A stretch of 64,000 bases of DNA, from the NCBI GenBank assembly GCA_023248995.1, contig JAHFDN010000001.1, positions 62,001-126,000 on the forward strand. The letters are read 5' to 3'. A program made the position numbers and the translations under genes. The notes beneath the pieces were generated by a model that saw only the letters and a program-made list of their open reading frames with translations, did not search any database and was not told the DNA's origin. The first letter of the stretch is position 1. The number at the start of each line of letters is the position of its first letter. Source of the DNA: Candidatus Rokuibacteriota bacterium (GTDB taxonomy: Bacteria; Methylomirabilota; Methylomirabilia; Rokubacteriales; CSP1-6). Positions 1 to 7,688 of this stretch are shown here, piece by piece.

Positions 1-372
1 GAGGATGTTCGGGAATTGCCTCCCGAGATAGGCTGCAGCAGCGAAGCCGACTGTGCAAGCGGATGCAAGCTCGATGCGTATTCCCACAACTGTGCGCGTG
101 TACAGCCACAGAAACCAGAGCTGAAACAGCAGAATGGGGAGCGCGTCTAGGACCCTCGCCCATCCCGTCGCGAACGTGTGGAATGCGATGCTCCCAACGC
201 CGATGGTGACAAACAAGGCGATTAGCCCCGAGCTCCCCGCCGACAGAGCATTCGCACGTCGGGCCAGAGACCAGGCCGCCCAAGCAGCGATCAGAAAGGA
301 CAGATTGGTGGACGCATTGACTGGTTCCGCAAATAAACCGGGACCCAAGCGTTCACAGTAGAGATCGATCAC
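1..372 (-). CDS. Ceramidase-family integral membrane protein, C-terminus cut by the window edge
   Basis: The visible 124 codons begin with a GTG at 372; an in-frame TAA lies two codons upstream, so the start cannot be earlier. The N-terminus reads VIDLYCERLGPGLFAEPVNA, followed by hydrophobic helices, a conserved-looking FHTFATGWARVLDALPI stretch and another hydrophobic helix. The YCER-GPG-EP-NA opening and the S-x3-FHT plus downstream D pattern match the alkaline ceramidase/ceramidase-like superfamily (Pfam Ceramidase), multi-pass metal-dependent hydrolases. Bacterial members have no well-defined substrate. The ribosome site is weak and the gene stands alone here, 155 bases left of moaA. The frame stays open to base 1, so the remaining helices lie outside the window. 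Confidence 0.75.
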   Translation of the reverse strand, partial: MIDLYCERLGPGLFAEPVNASTNLSFLIAAWAAWSLARRANALSAGSSGLIALFVTIGVGSIAFHTFATGWARVLDALPILLFQLWFLWLYTRTVVGIRIELASACTVGFAAAAYLGRQFPNIL

Positions 373-527
373 GCGTTACCGCGCTGGTGGAGCGGCCTAA
401 AGATCGCGCCTCAACGCTCCTCCGACACTAGGCTGACGCCACGGCGTGCCTTCCGTGGCAGCTCGCCTGGCGCTCAGGCGTTGAAGATCCGATCAGCCGG
501 CCTCCGCACCCAGCCGGCCCCCGTCGG

Positions 528-1550
528 TTAGCCGCCGCGGGTGTGCATCTCGAGGTGGGGGTCCTGACGCAGCTCGCCGATCTGGACCAGGGGGCTCCGG
601 CTGCCGAGGGCCAGGCGCTCCTCGGCGCCCCGGTCGGCCCGCTTGTGCCAGATGGGGGCGATGAGGGCCTTGAGCTCTGCCTTCGAGGCGCCACGCCGCA
701 GGGGCCCCCGGAGGTCGGTCCCGTCCTTCGCGTAGAGGCAGAGGTACCACATGCCATCGGCGGTGAGGCGGCTCCGGTCGCAGGAGCGGCAGAAGGGCGC
801 CGTCGTCGAGGAGATGATCCCGAAGACGGTCCCGTCGGGTAACCTGAAGCGGTCCGCCGGCGCCGAGCTTTCCTCGATCACGGGTTGGATACGGCCGTAG
901 TGACCCTCCAGTCGCTCCAGGATCGCCGTGCGGGGGAAGACCTTGTCCATGGACCAGAGCGTGGCGCCGCCGACGTCCATGTACTCGATGAAGCGCACCT
1001 CGGCGCTCACTTTCTTGCCGTACTCGATGAGGTCCACCAGCTCGTCGTCGTTGGTCCCCCGCATGACCACCGAGTCGAGCTTGAGCCCCTTGAAGCCTGC
1101 CCGCCCCACCGCCTCGATTCCACGGAGCGCCCTCGCCAGATCGTCGCGGCGCGTCAGGCGCCTGAAGCGCTCGGGCTGGAGCGTGTCGAGGCTGACGCTC
1201 ACCCGATGGAGTCCCGCCTCGTAGAGCGCCTGGGCCTGCTCGGCCAGGAGCACGCCGTTGGTCGTCATGGCGAGGTCCCGGATGGCCGGCTTGGCGGCGA
1301 GCATCCGGACGAGCGCTGGCAGATCCCTGCGCAGGAGCGGCTCCCCGCCTGTCAGCCGCACTTTGTCCACGCCGAGCTCGGTGAAGACGTCCGCGAGGGA
1401 GCTGATCTCCTCGAAGTGAAGGAGATGCTCGCGGGGGAGCCAGACGTACTCGTCCTCCGGCATGCAGTACTGGCAGCGCAAATTGCAGCGGTCGGTGACC
1501 GAGATGCGGAGGTTTCGAAGCGGGCGGCCCAGGGTGTCGAGGTGGGGCAT
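528..1550 (-). CDS. moaA: GTP 3',8-cyclase MoaA (molybdenum cofactor step 1)
   Basis: This 340-residue radical SAM enzyme rearranges GTP to 3',8-cyclo-GTP, the first step of molybdopterin synthesis. The SAM-cluster motif CNLRCQYC supplies C22, C26 and C29; LTGGEPLLR is the SAM-binding GGEP motif. A second cluster is indicated by FCRSCDRSRLT with a third Cys shortly after (YLCLY), as expected for GTP binding. The protein ends in Gly-Gly, the tail that MoaA needs for activity. The ATG at 1550 lies eight bases after the Rieske gene stop, so the genes are co-transcribed. It supplies cofactor for the formate dehydrogenase in this window; moeA (25149) and fdhDE (42114-43760) are other parts of the same pathway. 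Confidence 0.96.
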   Translation of the reverse strand: MPHLDTLGRPLRNLRISVTDRCNLRCQYCMPEDEYVWLPREHLLHFEEISSLADVFTELGVDKVRLTGGEPLLRRDLPALVRMLAAKPAIRDLAMTTNGVLLAEQAQALYEAGLHRVSVSLDTLQPERFRRLTRRDDLARALRGIEAVGRAGFKGLKLDSVVMRGTNDDELVDLIEYGKKVSAEVRFIEYMDVGGATLWSMDKVFPRTAILERLEGHYGRIQPVIEESSAPADRFRLPDGTVFGIISSTTAPFCRSCDRSRLTADGMWYLCLYAKDGTDLRGPLRRGASKAELKALIAPIWHKRADRGAEERLALGSRSPLVQIGELRQDPHLEMHTRGG

Positions 1551-1557
1551 GGACGGT

Positions 1558-1863
1558 TCAGATCTCGATGAAGACCCCGGTGCCTTCCACCTTCACCGGA
1601 AAGCAGGCGACCTTGACCGCCGGGTTGTTGGTGTTGGCACCCGTGCTGACGTCCCACCGCCAGCCGTGCCAGGGGCATGTCACCACGGAGCCTTCCAGTT
1701 CCCCCTCGCCGAGCGGGCCGCCGCGGTGAAGGCAGGTATTGTCCAGGGCGTAGAAGGTTCCGTCCACGTTGAAGAGGGCGAGGGTCTTGCCTTGCACCTC
1801 GATCACCTTGGCCTCGCCCGGGTTGAGATCGGCCTTGTCGGCAATCTTGGCCAGTGTGCCCAT
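1558..1863 (-). CDS. Rieske [2Fe-2S] ferredoxin
   Basis: A 101-residue soluble Rieske domain with both ligand pairs: CLH (C44, H46) and CPWH (C63, H66). There is no signal peptide or membrane helix, and the length is typical of the small ferredoxin component of dioxygenase or nitrite reductase-type systems (NirD/BphF-like). It would carry single electrons in the cytoplasm. The ATG at 1863 has a GGAGA ribosome site eight bases upstream. It lies between a HemQ/chlorite dismutase-family gene and moaA in the same operon. No oxygenase is adjacent, so its partner is unknown; an electron-donor role for the radical SAM or heme enzyme next door is only a guess. Confidence 0.9.
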   Translation of the reverse strand: MGTLAKIADKADLNPGEAKVIEVQGKTLALFNVDGTFYALDNTCLHRGGPLGEGELEGSVVTCPWHGWRWDVSTGANTNNPAVKVACFPVKVEGTGVFIEI

Positions 1864-1883
1864 GTTCTCTTCTCCTTCGAAGC

Positions 1884-2570
1884 TCAGCCGAGGGACCAGA
1901 GGATCTCCTCTATCGGCCGCTTGACACAGGTGAAGATCGGCGTGTCACGGACCGTGTAGAGCGACCCTCTGGTCTCGCGGAGCCGCATGACCAGCGTGAC
2001 GAACTCCTTGGGATCCTCGCCCTCGAACGACACGACGAAATCCTGGTCGTCGAGGCCGAAGGAGTAGGCGGTGTTGATGCGGATTGCCGGGAACTTGTGC
2101 CCCACCCGGATGTGTTCGCTCATGAGCTTCTGCCGCTCTTCCATGGGCAAGAGGTACCACTCCCGGGTCTTGACGAAGGGATAGACAAAGAGGTATTTGG
2201 CCTGGCCGGGCTCGACGGTGACGGTGACCTCTTCGGTGTGCCCCTTGAGGTAGATGGACTCGCGCGTCACCGCCAGGAAGCTCCAGGTCTGCTCCAGGTA
2301 GGGCGCCATCGCCGTCTTCCTGAGCGCCTCCATGAGGCCCTGGATCTGGTCGAGCTCAGGGGCGATGATCCAGAGGAGGAAGTCCGAGTCCTTTTTGAGG
2401 CCGAGCGTCGAGTACGGGCGGAGGAGCAGGCGCCCGTTGAAGTCATCCACCCGGGCCAGGTACTCGGCGATCGCCCTCCCCTTTTCGTCCTTGGCGAGGC
2501 CGTACCAGCCGGGGAGCGCCCGGAAGCAGGCATAGACCATGAAGCGTCCGGGGGGCGTCTGTTCGGCCAT
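1884..2570 (-). CDS. Chlorite dismutase-family heme protein, probably coproheme decarboxylase (HemQ-like)
   Basis: A 228-residue member of the chlorite dismutase superfamily. The segment VYPFVKTREWYLLPMEER and following SEHIRVGH align with HemQ: Y130 falls at the catalytic tyrosine and H153 at the proximal heme histidine. My hand alignment finds no clear equivalent of the distal arginine of true chlorite dismutases. HemQ oxidatively decarboxylates coproheme to heme b at the end of the coproporphyrin-dependent route. The start at 2570 is set by GGAG six bases upstream; the open frame running further upstream overlaps the radical SAM gene and is not coding. It is co-transcribed with the radical SAM gene upstream and Rieske gene downstream. 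A peroxidase-like family member remains possible. Confidence 0.8.
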   Translation of the reverse strand: MAEQTPPGRFMVYACFRALPGWYGLAKDEKGRAIAEYLARVDDFNGRLLLRPYSTLGLKKDSDFLLWIIAPELDQIQGLMEALRKTAMAPYLEQTWSFLAVTRESIYLKGHTEEVTVTVEPGQAKYLFVYPFVKTREWYLLPMEERQKLMSEHIRVGHKFPAIRINTAYSFGLDDQDFVVSFEGEDPKEFVTLVMRLRETRGSLYTVRDTPIFTCVKRPIEEILWSLG

Positions 2571-2578
2571 CGTGTCTC

Positions 2579-4297
2579 CTATACGGCCAGGGTCTCGGGG
2601 GCGAGGCCGGCCTTCTGGTACTCTCGGATCAGGCCGGACTTTTTCACGCCGACGTCGAGGTGATCCCACGGAAAGACTTCGTCCAGCGGCCGCTCGCGGC
2701 TCGTGTAGAAGGCAGGGTCGCCCTCCCATTGTCTGAGCGCCCGTCGCCAGTCTCCGCCCAGGCGCGCCGCGATCTCCAGAAAATCCGCCACGCGGCGGTC
2801 CCCGCGCGCCAGGAGCGCCTGGAGGGAGGCCTCCCGCGGGTTTTCGTGGAGCACCCGCACGTTGGGGAAGCGCCGGACGCCGCGCTTGATGACCCCGAGC
2901 TTGTCCTCGAGGCTCCGCGGATCGTCGAAGGGCGCCCACTGAAAGGGCGTCCAGGGCTTGGGGACGAAGGAGGAGATCGACAGCGTGAGCTTGCCGAACG
3001 GGTGGCCGTCCGGATCGAGCACGCGCAGCCTGTCCAGGAGGCGTCCAGCAAGATCCGGGATTGCCTCTATATCCTCGCGGGTCTCGGTGGGGAGCCCGAT
3101 CATGAAGTAGCACTTGAGGTTCGGGATCCCATGCCGCCGGAGGAGGCCGCAGGCCTCGTAGAGCTGTTCGTCGCTGATGGTCTTCCGGATCACGTGCCTG
3201 AGCCGCTCGGTGCCGGCCTCCGGCGCCATCGTGAGCGTCCGATGGCCGCCGCGCTTGAGCGAGGCGACCAGGTCCTCAGTCAGGCTGTCCGCTCGCAGCG
3301 ACGAGATGGACACCTCGACGCCGTGCTCCTCGAGGATCTTCATCAACTCCCCGATCCACGGGTAGTCGGAGACGCACGCCCCCACCAGCCCCACGCGGCG
3401 TCCGTCCTTGGCGATCTTGGCCACCGTCTCCCTCAGCGACTCCAGGCTCCGGTGACGGACCGGCCGGTAAATCTCGCCCTCCAGACAGAAGCGGCACCCT
3501 CTGCCGCACCCTTTACCCACCTCCAAGAGCGACATATGCCCGTACTCCGCCCGCGGCGTCTTCAGGAGAGAGATTGTCTCGAACTGGTTCACGTCCTTCA
3601 GGCGGCGCTTGAGCACCACGGGCGGCACGTTCGCGTGCCGGGGAACGACGGCGGCCACGCTCCCGTCATCGGTGTGGCGGACCTCGTAGGCATGGGGAAG
3701 ATAGATGCCCTGGATCGAGGCGAGCCGGTCCAGGAAGGCGTCCCGCTTGCGGCCGGCCGGGTCGAGGCCCTCGAAGGCCTCGCGATAGGAGGACACGATC
3801 TCGCTAACAATCTCCTCCCCTTCCCCCACCACCACGAAGTCCATGAAGGGGGCGATGGGCTCGGGGTTGGCGAAGGCGCACACGCCCCCCATGAGGATCA
3901 GCGGGTCCTGGGGCCGGCGCGCTTCCGGGCGTAGCGGGATGCCTGCCATGGCGAGCAGCCGCAGCACGTTGATGTAATCGCCCTCGTAGGTCACCGAGAA
4001 CCCGACGAGGTGGAAGTCGGAGAGGGGGCGCTGGGACTCGAGCGAGAACGGCGGGGTGCGCGTCCTCAGATATTCATCCAGGTCCTCGGGGTCGGGGAAG
4101 AAGACCCGCTCGCAGACGACGTCGGGGAGGCGGTTCAGGCAGGCGTAGATAGCCTGGAACCCCAGGTTGGACATCCCGACCGCGTACGTGTTCGGGTACA
4201 CGAGGGCGACGGAGATCTTGCCTCCCCAGTCTTTCGCGATCCCTCCCTGTTCGAGAGCCAGGAGGGCCTGCGCCTTTTTCTTGAGGTCCCAGGACAT
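2579..4297 (-). CDS. Radical SAM protein with N-terminal B12-binding-like domain, function unknown
   Basis: A 572-residue protein. Residues about 30-200 resemble a Rossmann-type cobalamin-binding-like domain (SNLGFQAIYACLN, LVGFSVTYEGDYINVLRLL, MGGVCAFANPEP, VGEGEE). A radical SAM domain follows with GKGCGRGCRFC (C264, C268, C271) and later MAPEAGTERLR and CYFMIGLPTET. This architecture matches the uncharacterised family often annotated as a TIGR03960-type radical SAM protein, relatives of the RimO/MiaB and BchE side of the superfamily. No B12-ligating DxHxxG motif was seen, so cobalamin binding is doubtful. It is the first gene of its operon, just downstream of a good promoter at 4333-4362. 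Its substrate is not known. Confidence 0.88.
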   Translation of the reverse strand: MSWDLKKKAQALLALEQGGIAKDWGGKISVALVYPNTYAVGMSNLGFQAIYACLNRLPDVVCERVFFPDPEDLDEYLRTRTPPFSLESQRPLSDFHLVGFSVTYEGDYINVLRLLAMAGIPLRPEARRPQDPLILMGGVCAFANPEPIAPFMDFVVVGEGEEIVSEIVSSYREAFEGLDPAGRKRDAFLDRLASIQGIYLPHAYEVRHTDDGSVAAVVPRHANVPPVVLKRRLKDVNQFETISLLKTPRAEYGHMSLLEVGKGCGRGCRFCLEGEIYRPVRHRSLESLRETVAKIAKDGRRVGLVGACVSDYPWIGELMKILEEHGVEVSISSLRADSLTEDLVASLKRGGHRTLTMAPEAGTERLRHVIRKTISDEQLYEACGLLRRHGIPNLKCYFMIGLPTETREDIEAIPDLAGRLLDRLRVLDPDGHPFGKLTLSISSFVPKPWTPFQWAPFDDPRSLEDKLGVIKRGVRRFPNVRVLHENPREASLQALLARGDRRVADFLEIAARLGGDWRRALRQWEGDPAFYTSRERPLDEVFPWDHLDVGVKKSGLIREYQKAGLAPETLAV

Positions 4298-4332
4298 GGT
4301 TTCGCTTGTTTTGTGATGAGTTACGTCGAATC

Positions 4333-4362
4333 AGTCTAGCAGAAGCGCGCGCGGAGGGTCAA
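4333..4362 (-). promoter_or_regulatory. Sigma70-type promoter of the radical SAM/HemQ/Rieske/moaA operon
   Basis: On the minus strand TTGACC (4362-4357) and TAGACT (4338-4333) are separated by 18 bases. It lies in the 74-base gap between rtcB and the radical SAM gene and reads toward the latter, leaving a leader of about 30 bases. Confidence 0.65.
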
Positions 4363-4371
4363 GGCGAGTGG

Positions 4372-5811
4372 CTAACCCTTGATGACCCCGATGGGCTTGA
4401 GCCGGGCGACCTTCTTCGAGATGCCGAACCGCTCCACGACCTCGACGACCTCGCGGACGTCCTTGTAGGCCTCGGGCATCTCCTCTTCGAGGGCGTCCCG
4501 TCCGGTGGCGCGCGCCAGGATGCCCTTCGATTCGAGCTCCCGGGCGATGTGGCGCCCGCGGGCCGCCTTGACGGCGGCGGTCCGGCTCATCAGGCGCCCC
4601 GCGCCGTGGCAGGTGCTGCCGAACGTCTCCCGCATGGAGCCCTCCGTTCCCACCAGGACGTAGGAGTAGCGGCCCATGTCACCGGGGATCAAGACGGGCT
4701 GGCCGATGGCGCGGTAGGCGTCCACCAGTTCCGGGTGGCCGGGCGGAAACGCGCGGGTCGCCCCCTTCCGGTGGACGAGGAGGTGGCGCCGTTTGCCCTC
4801 CACCTCGTGCTCTTCGTCCTTGGCGATGTTGTGGGCCACGTCGTAGACGAGCGCCATGCCGAGCGCGGCAGGCCCGACCCCGAACACCCGGGCGAAGATC
4901 TCCCGCGTGAAGTGGGCGAGGCACTGCCGGTTCGCGAAGGCGAAATTCGCCGCCGCGCGCATGGCGCCGAGGTAGTCGGTCGCCTCCGGGGAGCCGAGCG
5001 GCGCGCAGGCGAGCTGACGATCCGGGAGCTGGATGTCGAACTTCCGGAGCGCTCCCTCGAGTCGCCGCAGGTAGTCGGTGCAAACCTGGTGGCCCATGCC
5101 CCTGGAGCCCGTGTGGATCATGACCGTCACCTGGCCGGCGAAGAGCCCGAGCACCTCCGCGGCGCGCTGATCGTAAAGCTCTTCCACCGCCTGGATTTCC
5201 AGGAAATGATTGCCCGAGCCGAGCGTTCCCAGCTGGTGTTTCCCGCGCTCGTAGGCTTTGGGCGAGACGGCCTCGGGGTCGACTCCCTCGAGGCGGCCGT
5301 TCGATTCGATCCGTAGAAGATCTGGGGCTTCGCCGAACCCGTGCTCGACGGCCCAGCCGGCGCCGCGTTCGACGAGGCGGCGCTCGTCGGCGGGGGAAAG
5401 TTTGACCCGCCCGCGCGATCCCACCCCGGCGGGGATGGCCTGGTAGAGTGCGTCCACGAGCTGGCCGAGGCGCGGAAGCGCGTCCTTCGCCTGGAGGTCC
5501 GTCCTGAGGAGCCGGACCCCGCAGTTGATGTCGTAGCCGACGCCCCCGGGACTGACGACCCCCGTCTCGATGTCGGTGGCGACCACGCCGCCGACGGGCA
5601 GGCCGTAACCCTGGTGGATGTCGGGCATGGCGAACGAGGCCTTGACGATCCCGGGGAGCGTGGCGGCGTTGGCGACCTGCTCGAGGGAGGCGTCGCGACG
5701 GATCTGGGCCATCAGCGACGCGTCCGCCAGGACCAGGCCGGGAACCCGCATGCCCGGCTTGGCGTCGGGGGGGATCCGCCAGAGGTACGGACCGACCTGC
5801 TCGATCTTCAC
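4372..5811 (-). CDS. rtcB: RNA-splicing/repair ligase RtcB
   Basis: This 479-residue enzyme joins RNA 2',3'-cyclic phosphate or 3'-phosphate ends to 5'-OH ends using GTP and Mn2+. The metal-binding motifs are present: DIHQGYG, GYDINCGVR (C97), GSGNHFLE, IHTGSRGMGHQ and DVAHN. The histidine that takes the GMP is H402 in CHGAGRLMSR. Length is normal for the family. No archease gene is nearby. The upstream neighbour is yjbQ, and three tRNA genes on the same strand lie just before that behind a strong promoter, so co-transcription with tRNAs is likely. In bacteria RtcB usually serves RNA repair, because tRNA introns of the archaeal kind are absent. Confidence 0.96.
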   Translation of the reverse strand: MKIEQVGPYLWRIPPDAKPGMRVPGLVLADASLMAQIRRDASLEQVANAATLPGIVKASFAMPDIHQGYGLPVGGVVATDIETGVVSPGGVGYDINCGVRLLRTDLQAKDALPRLGQLVDALYQAIPAGVGSRGRVKLSPADERRLVERGAGWAVEHGFGEAPDLLRIESNGRLEGVDPEAVSPKAYERGKHQLGTLGSGNHFLEIQAVEELYDQRAAEVLGLFAGQVTVMIHTGSRGMGHQVCTDYLRRLEGALRKFDIQLPDRQLACAPLGSPEATDYLGAMRAAANFAFANRQCLAHFTREIFARVFGVGPAALGMALVYDVAHNIAKDEEHEVEGKRRHLLVHRKGATRAFPPGHPELVDAYRAIGQPVLIPGDMGRYSYVLVGTEGSMRETFGSTCHGAGRLMSRTAAVKAARGRHIARELESKGILARATGRDALEEEMPEAYKDVREVVEVVERFGISKKVARLKPIGVIKG

Positions 5812-5853
5812 GGGACCTCCGTTTCCTGTCTCGAGGTCCCGAACGCGACTCGC

Positions 5854-6291
5854 CTAGACGCCCATGATCTGGACGTCGATGCTGCGCTGCCGGGGACCAT
5901 CCAGTTCGGCGACGATGATGCTCTGGAACCTTCCCAGGGACAACTCTCCCTCGCTGATCCCGACGGCGACGCTTCGCCCCAGGAGCGCGGCCCGCAGGTG
6001 GGCGTGGGCGTTGCCGCGCTCGCAGTCGGAATAGCGGGGGTCGTCGTGGCGGTAGCCGTTTCGCTCCCTCACCAGCCGCTCGAACAGCGACTTCAGATCC
6101 TCCACGAGGGCGGCCTGGAATTCGTTCACGAACAGCGCCACCGTGGTGTGGAGCGAATTGACGAGGAGGATGCCTTCTTTGACGTCCGCGCTCAGGACGA
6201 TGTCCCGGATCTGCCTCGTGATGTCGTGGAGCTCGGTACGCTTCTCACTCAGGAGCGTGAAGGTCTTTCGCACTACCTTGAGCGTCTGCAC
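5854..6291 (-). CDS. YjbQ/UPF0047 family protein
   Basis: A 145-residue single-domain protein with the family signature LHTTVALFVNE, then NGYRHDD, NAHAHLRAALLG, and the C-terminal EGELSLGRFQ and ELDGPRQRS. Family members have weak thiamine-phosphate synthase activity in vitro, but their cell role is unsettled. I chose the GTG at 6291 because GAGGGG lies six bases upstream and the product then begins at the usual family position. A TTG at 6309 is in frame but has no comparable site. It lies 56 bases after the 3' end of tRNA-Leu and 42 bases before rtcB, all on one strand, which suggests a shared transcript. Confidence 0.9.
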   Translation of the reverse strand: MQTLKVVRKTFTLLSEKRTELHDITRQIRDIVLSADVKEGILLVNSLHTTVALFVNEFQAALVEDLKSLFERLVRERNGYRHDDPRYSDCERGNAHAHLRAALLGRSVAVGISEGELSLGRFQSIIVAELDGPRQRSIDVQIMGV

Positions 6292-6347
6292 GCCGATCCC
6301 CTCCCCCAAGGCGTTCCGTCCGGTGGTTGTGCCTGCTGCGGGTCCCG

Positions 6348-6436
6348 TGGTGCCGAGGGGGGGATTCGAACCCCCACGGCCCGGTCGGGCCAGCGGATTT
6401 TAAGTCCGCGGCGTCTCCCAGTTCCGCCACCCCGGC
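6348..6436 (-). tRNA. tRNA-Leu (anticodon UAA)
   Basis: An 89-base gene including an encoded CCA. The acceptor GCCGGGG pairs with the 3' CCCCGGC-type arm (one wobble-like position), and the T-arm carries GGTTCGAATCC. The anticodon loop CTTAAAA gives UAA (plus-strand 6400-6402). A long variable arm, GGCCCGACCGGGCC-like, confirms a class II tRNA. It is the last of three tRNAs behind the promoter at 6641-6669. Confidence 0.97.
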
Positions 6437-6460
6437 GTGTACCCGCGACGAGAGCTTGAA

Positions 6461-6536
6461 TGGAGGCGGCGAGCGGATTCGAACCGCTGAATAGAGGTTT
6501 TGCAGACCTCCGCCTTGGCCACTTGGCTACGCCGCC
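6461..6536 (-). tRNA. tRNA-Cys (anticodon GCA)
   Basis: A 76-base gene with encoded CCA. The acceptor GGCGGCG pairs perfectly with CGCCGCC, the discriminator base is U as expected for cysteine tRNA, and the anticodon loop CTGCAAA gives GCA. The T-loop is TTCGAAT. It is the middle gene of the Gly-Cys-Leu cluster. Confidence 0.97.
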
Positions 6537-6550
6537 GACCCGTTCAGATC

Positions 6551-6625
6551 TGGAGCGGGAAACGGGATTTGAACCCGCGACCCCTACCTTGGCAAGGTAG
6601 TGCTCTGCCGCTGAGCTATTCCCGC
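6551..6625 (-). tRNA. tRNA-Gly (anticodon GCC)
   Basis: A 75-base gene with encoded CCA. The acceptor GCGGGAA pairs with TTCCCGC, the discriminator is U, and the anticodon loop TTGCCAA gives GCC. The T-arm contains GGTTCAAATCC. It is the first gene after the promoter at 6641-6669, starting about 16 bases from its -10 box. Confidence 0.97.
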
Positions 6626-6640
6626 AAATAACCGCGCGAA

Positions 6641-6669
6641 ATTGTAACAAGGGCACCTAATCCTGTCAA
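6641..6669 (-). promoter_or_regulatory. Near-consensus sigma70 promoter of the tRNA-Gly/Cys/Leu transcript
   Basis: TTGACA (6669-6664) and TACAAT (6646-6641) on the minus strand are separated by exactly 17 bases. This is the closest match to the housekeeping consensus in the window and fits a stable-RNA promoter. No terminator is evident between tRNA-Leu and yjbQ. Confidence 0.85.
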
Positions 6670-6688
6670 CTTACGGGCCCTCGGGCGC

Positions 6689-7687
6689 TCAGGACGCCTC
6701 GCCGCGGAAGTACCTGGCGGCGTCCTCCGGCGGGGTGGGATTGATGAAAAAGCCGCTTCCCCACTCGAAGCCGGCCACCTTGATCAGCTTCGGGATGATC
6801 TCCAGGTGCCAGTGGTAGTGGTCCAGGTGCGGGGTGCGGAGGGGCGCGGTGTGCAGCATGAAATTGAACGGGGGGTCCTTGAGGGTCTGGTTCATCCGGC
6901 GCAGGAGGTCGCCCACGATGCCCGCCAGGCTCTGGGCCTCGTCGCGCTCGATCTCCTCGTAGGCGGCGCGGTGGGCCGCGGGGAGGATCCAGGTTTCGAA
7001 GGGGAACCGCGGGGCGAAGGGCGCCAGCGCGACGAAGCCGCCGGATTCCAGGATGACACGGCTCTGGTTTTGCCGCTCCTGTCGCACGATGTCGCACCAG
7101 ACGCAGCGCTTTTTCATCCGAAAGTATCCCTGAGCGCCCTCGAGCTCTTCCTCGACCATGATCGGCACGATGGGGGTGGCGATGAGCTGGGAGTGCGGGT
7201 GCTCGAGGGAGGCGCCGGCCGCCTCGCCGTGGTTCTTGAAGATCAGCACGTAGTCGAAGCGCGGGTCCTTCCTGAGGTCCACGATGCGCTCCCGGTACGC
7301 CCAAAAGACCTCCGTCACCGCTTCTTCGGGCAGACTGGCGAGGGTCGCGCCGTGGTCCGGCGTTTCGATGATGACCTCGTGGGCCCCGATGCCGTTCATC
7401 CGGTCGTAGAGCCCCTCGCCCTGCGGCTCGATCTCACCCTCGATGCGCAGCGCCGGAAACTTGTTCGGGACGACCCGCAGGGACCAGCCGGGGCTGTTCG
7501 GGGGAGCGTCGGAGGGCCGAAGGGCGAGGATTTCGGGCGGCGTCTTCCCCTCGTTCCCCGGGCAAAACGCGCACGGGCCGCCTTTCGTTCGGACCGGGGC
7601 CGCACCGAAATCCGACGGGCGCCGGGCCCGCTCGGTGGCGATGATGACCCAGCGCCCGACGACGGGATCTTTCCGGAGCTCGGGCAC
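6689..7687 (-). CDS. galT: Galactose-1-phosphate uridylyltransferase family protein
   Basis: A 332-residue HIT-superfamily nucleotidyl transferase. The nucleophile motif is HPHSQ. Zinc ligands are suggested by CAFCPGNE near the N-terminus and by the HYHWHLEIIP motif near the C-terminus. It would exchange UMP between UDP-glucose and galactose-1-phosphate, although members of this bacterial group can also act as sugar-phosphate adenylyl or guanylyl transferases. The GTG start at 7687 is one base from the gpsA stop, so it is the last gene of pgsA-plsY-gpsA-galT. No other Leloir-pathway gene is present, so a role in glycolipid or sugar-nucleotide supply is equally plausible. Confidence 0.9.
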   Translation of the reverse strand: MPELRKDPVVGRWVIIATERARRPSDFGAAPVRTKGGPCAFCPGNEGKTPPEILALRPSDAPPNSPGWSLRVVPNKFPALRIEGEIEPQGEGLYDRMNGIGAHEVIIETPDHGATLASLPEEAVTEVFWAYRERIVDLRKDPRFDYVLIFKNHGEAAGASLEHPHSQLIATPIVPIMVEEELEGAQGYFRMKKRCVWCDIVRQERQNQSRVILESGGFVALAPFAPRFPFETWILPAAHRAAYEEIERDEAQSLAGIVGDLLRRMNQTLKDPPFNFMLHTAPLRTPHLDHYHWHLEIIPKLIKVAGFEWGSGFFINPTPPEDAARYFRGEAS

Positions 7688-7688
7688 G

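Noticed and set aside
134-361. Plus-strand 75-residue frame at the left edge
   Set aside because: The minus strand over the same bases encodes a convincing ceramidase-like protein; the plus frame has no recognisable feature.
438-459. Hairpin GCCACGG/CCGTGGC downstream of moaA as a terminator
   Set aside because: Seven-base stem with an eight-base loop but no T run on the minus strand, so it is not a convincing intrinsic terminator.
2571-3113. Apparent N-terminal extension of the HemQ-like gene
   Set aside because: It overlaps the radical SAM gene completely and has no family similarity. The ATG at 2570 has a proper GGAG site.
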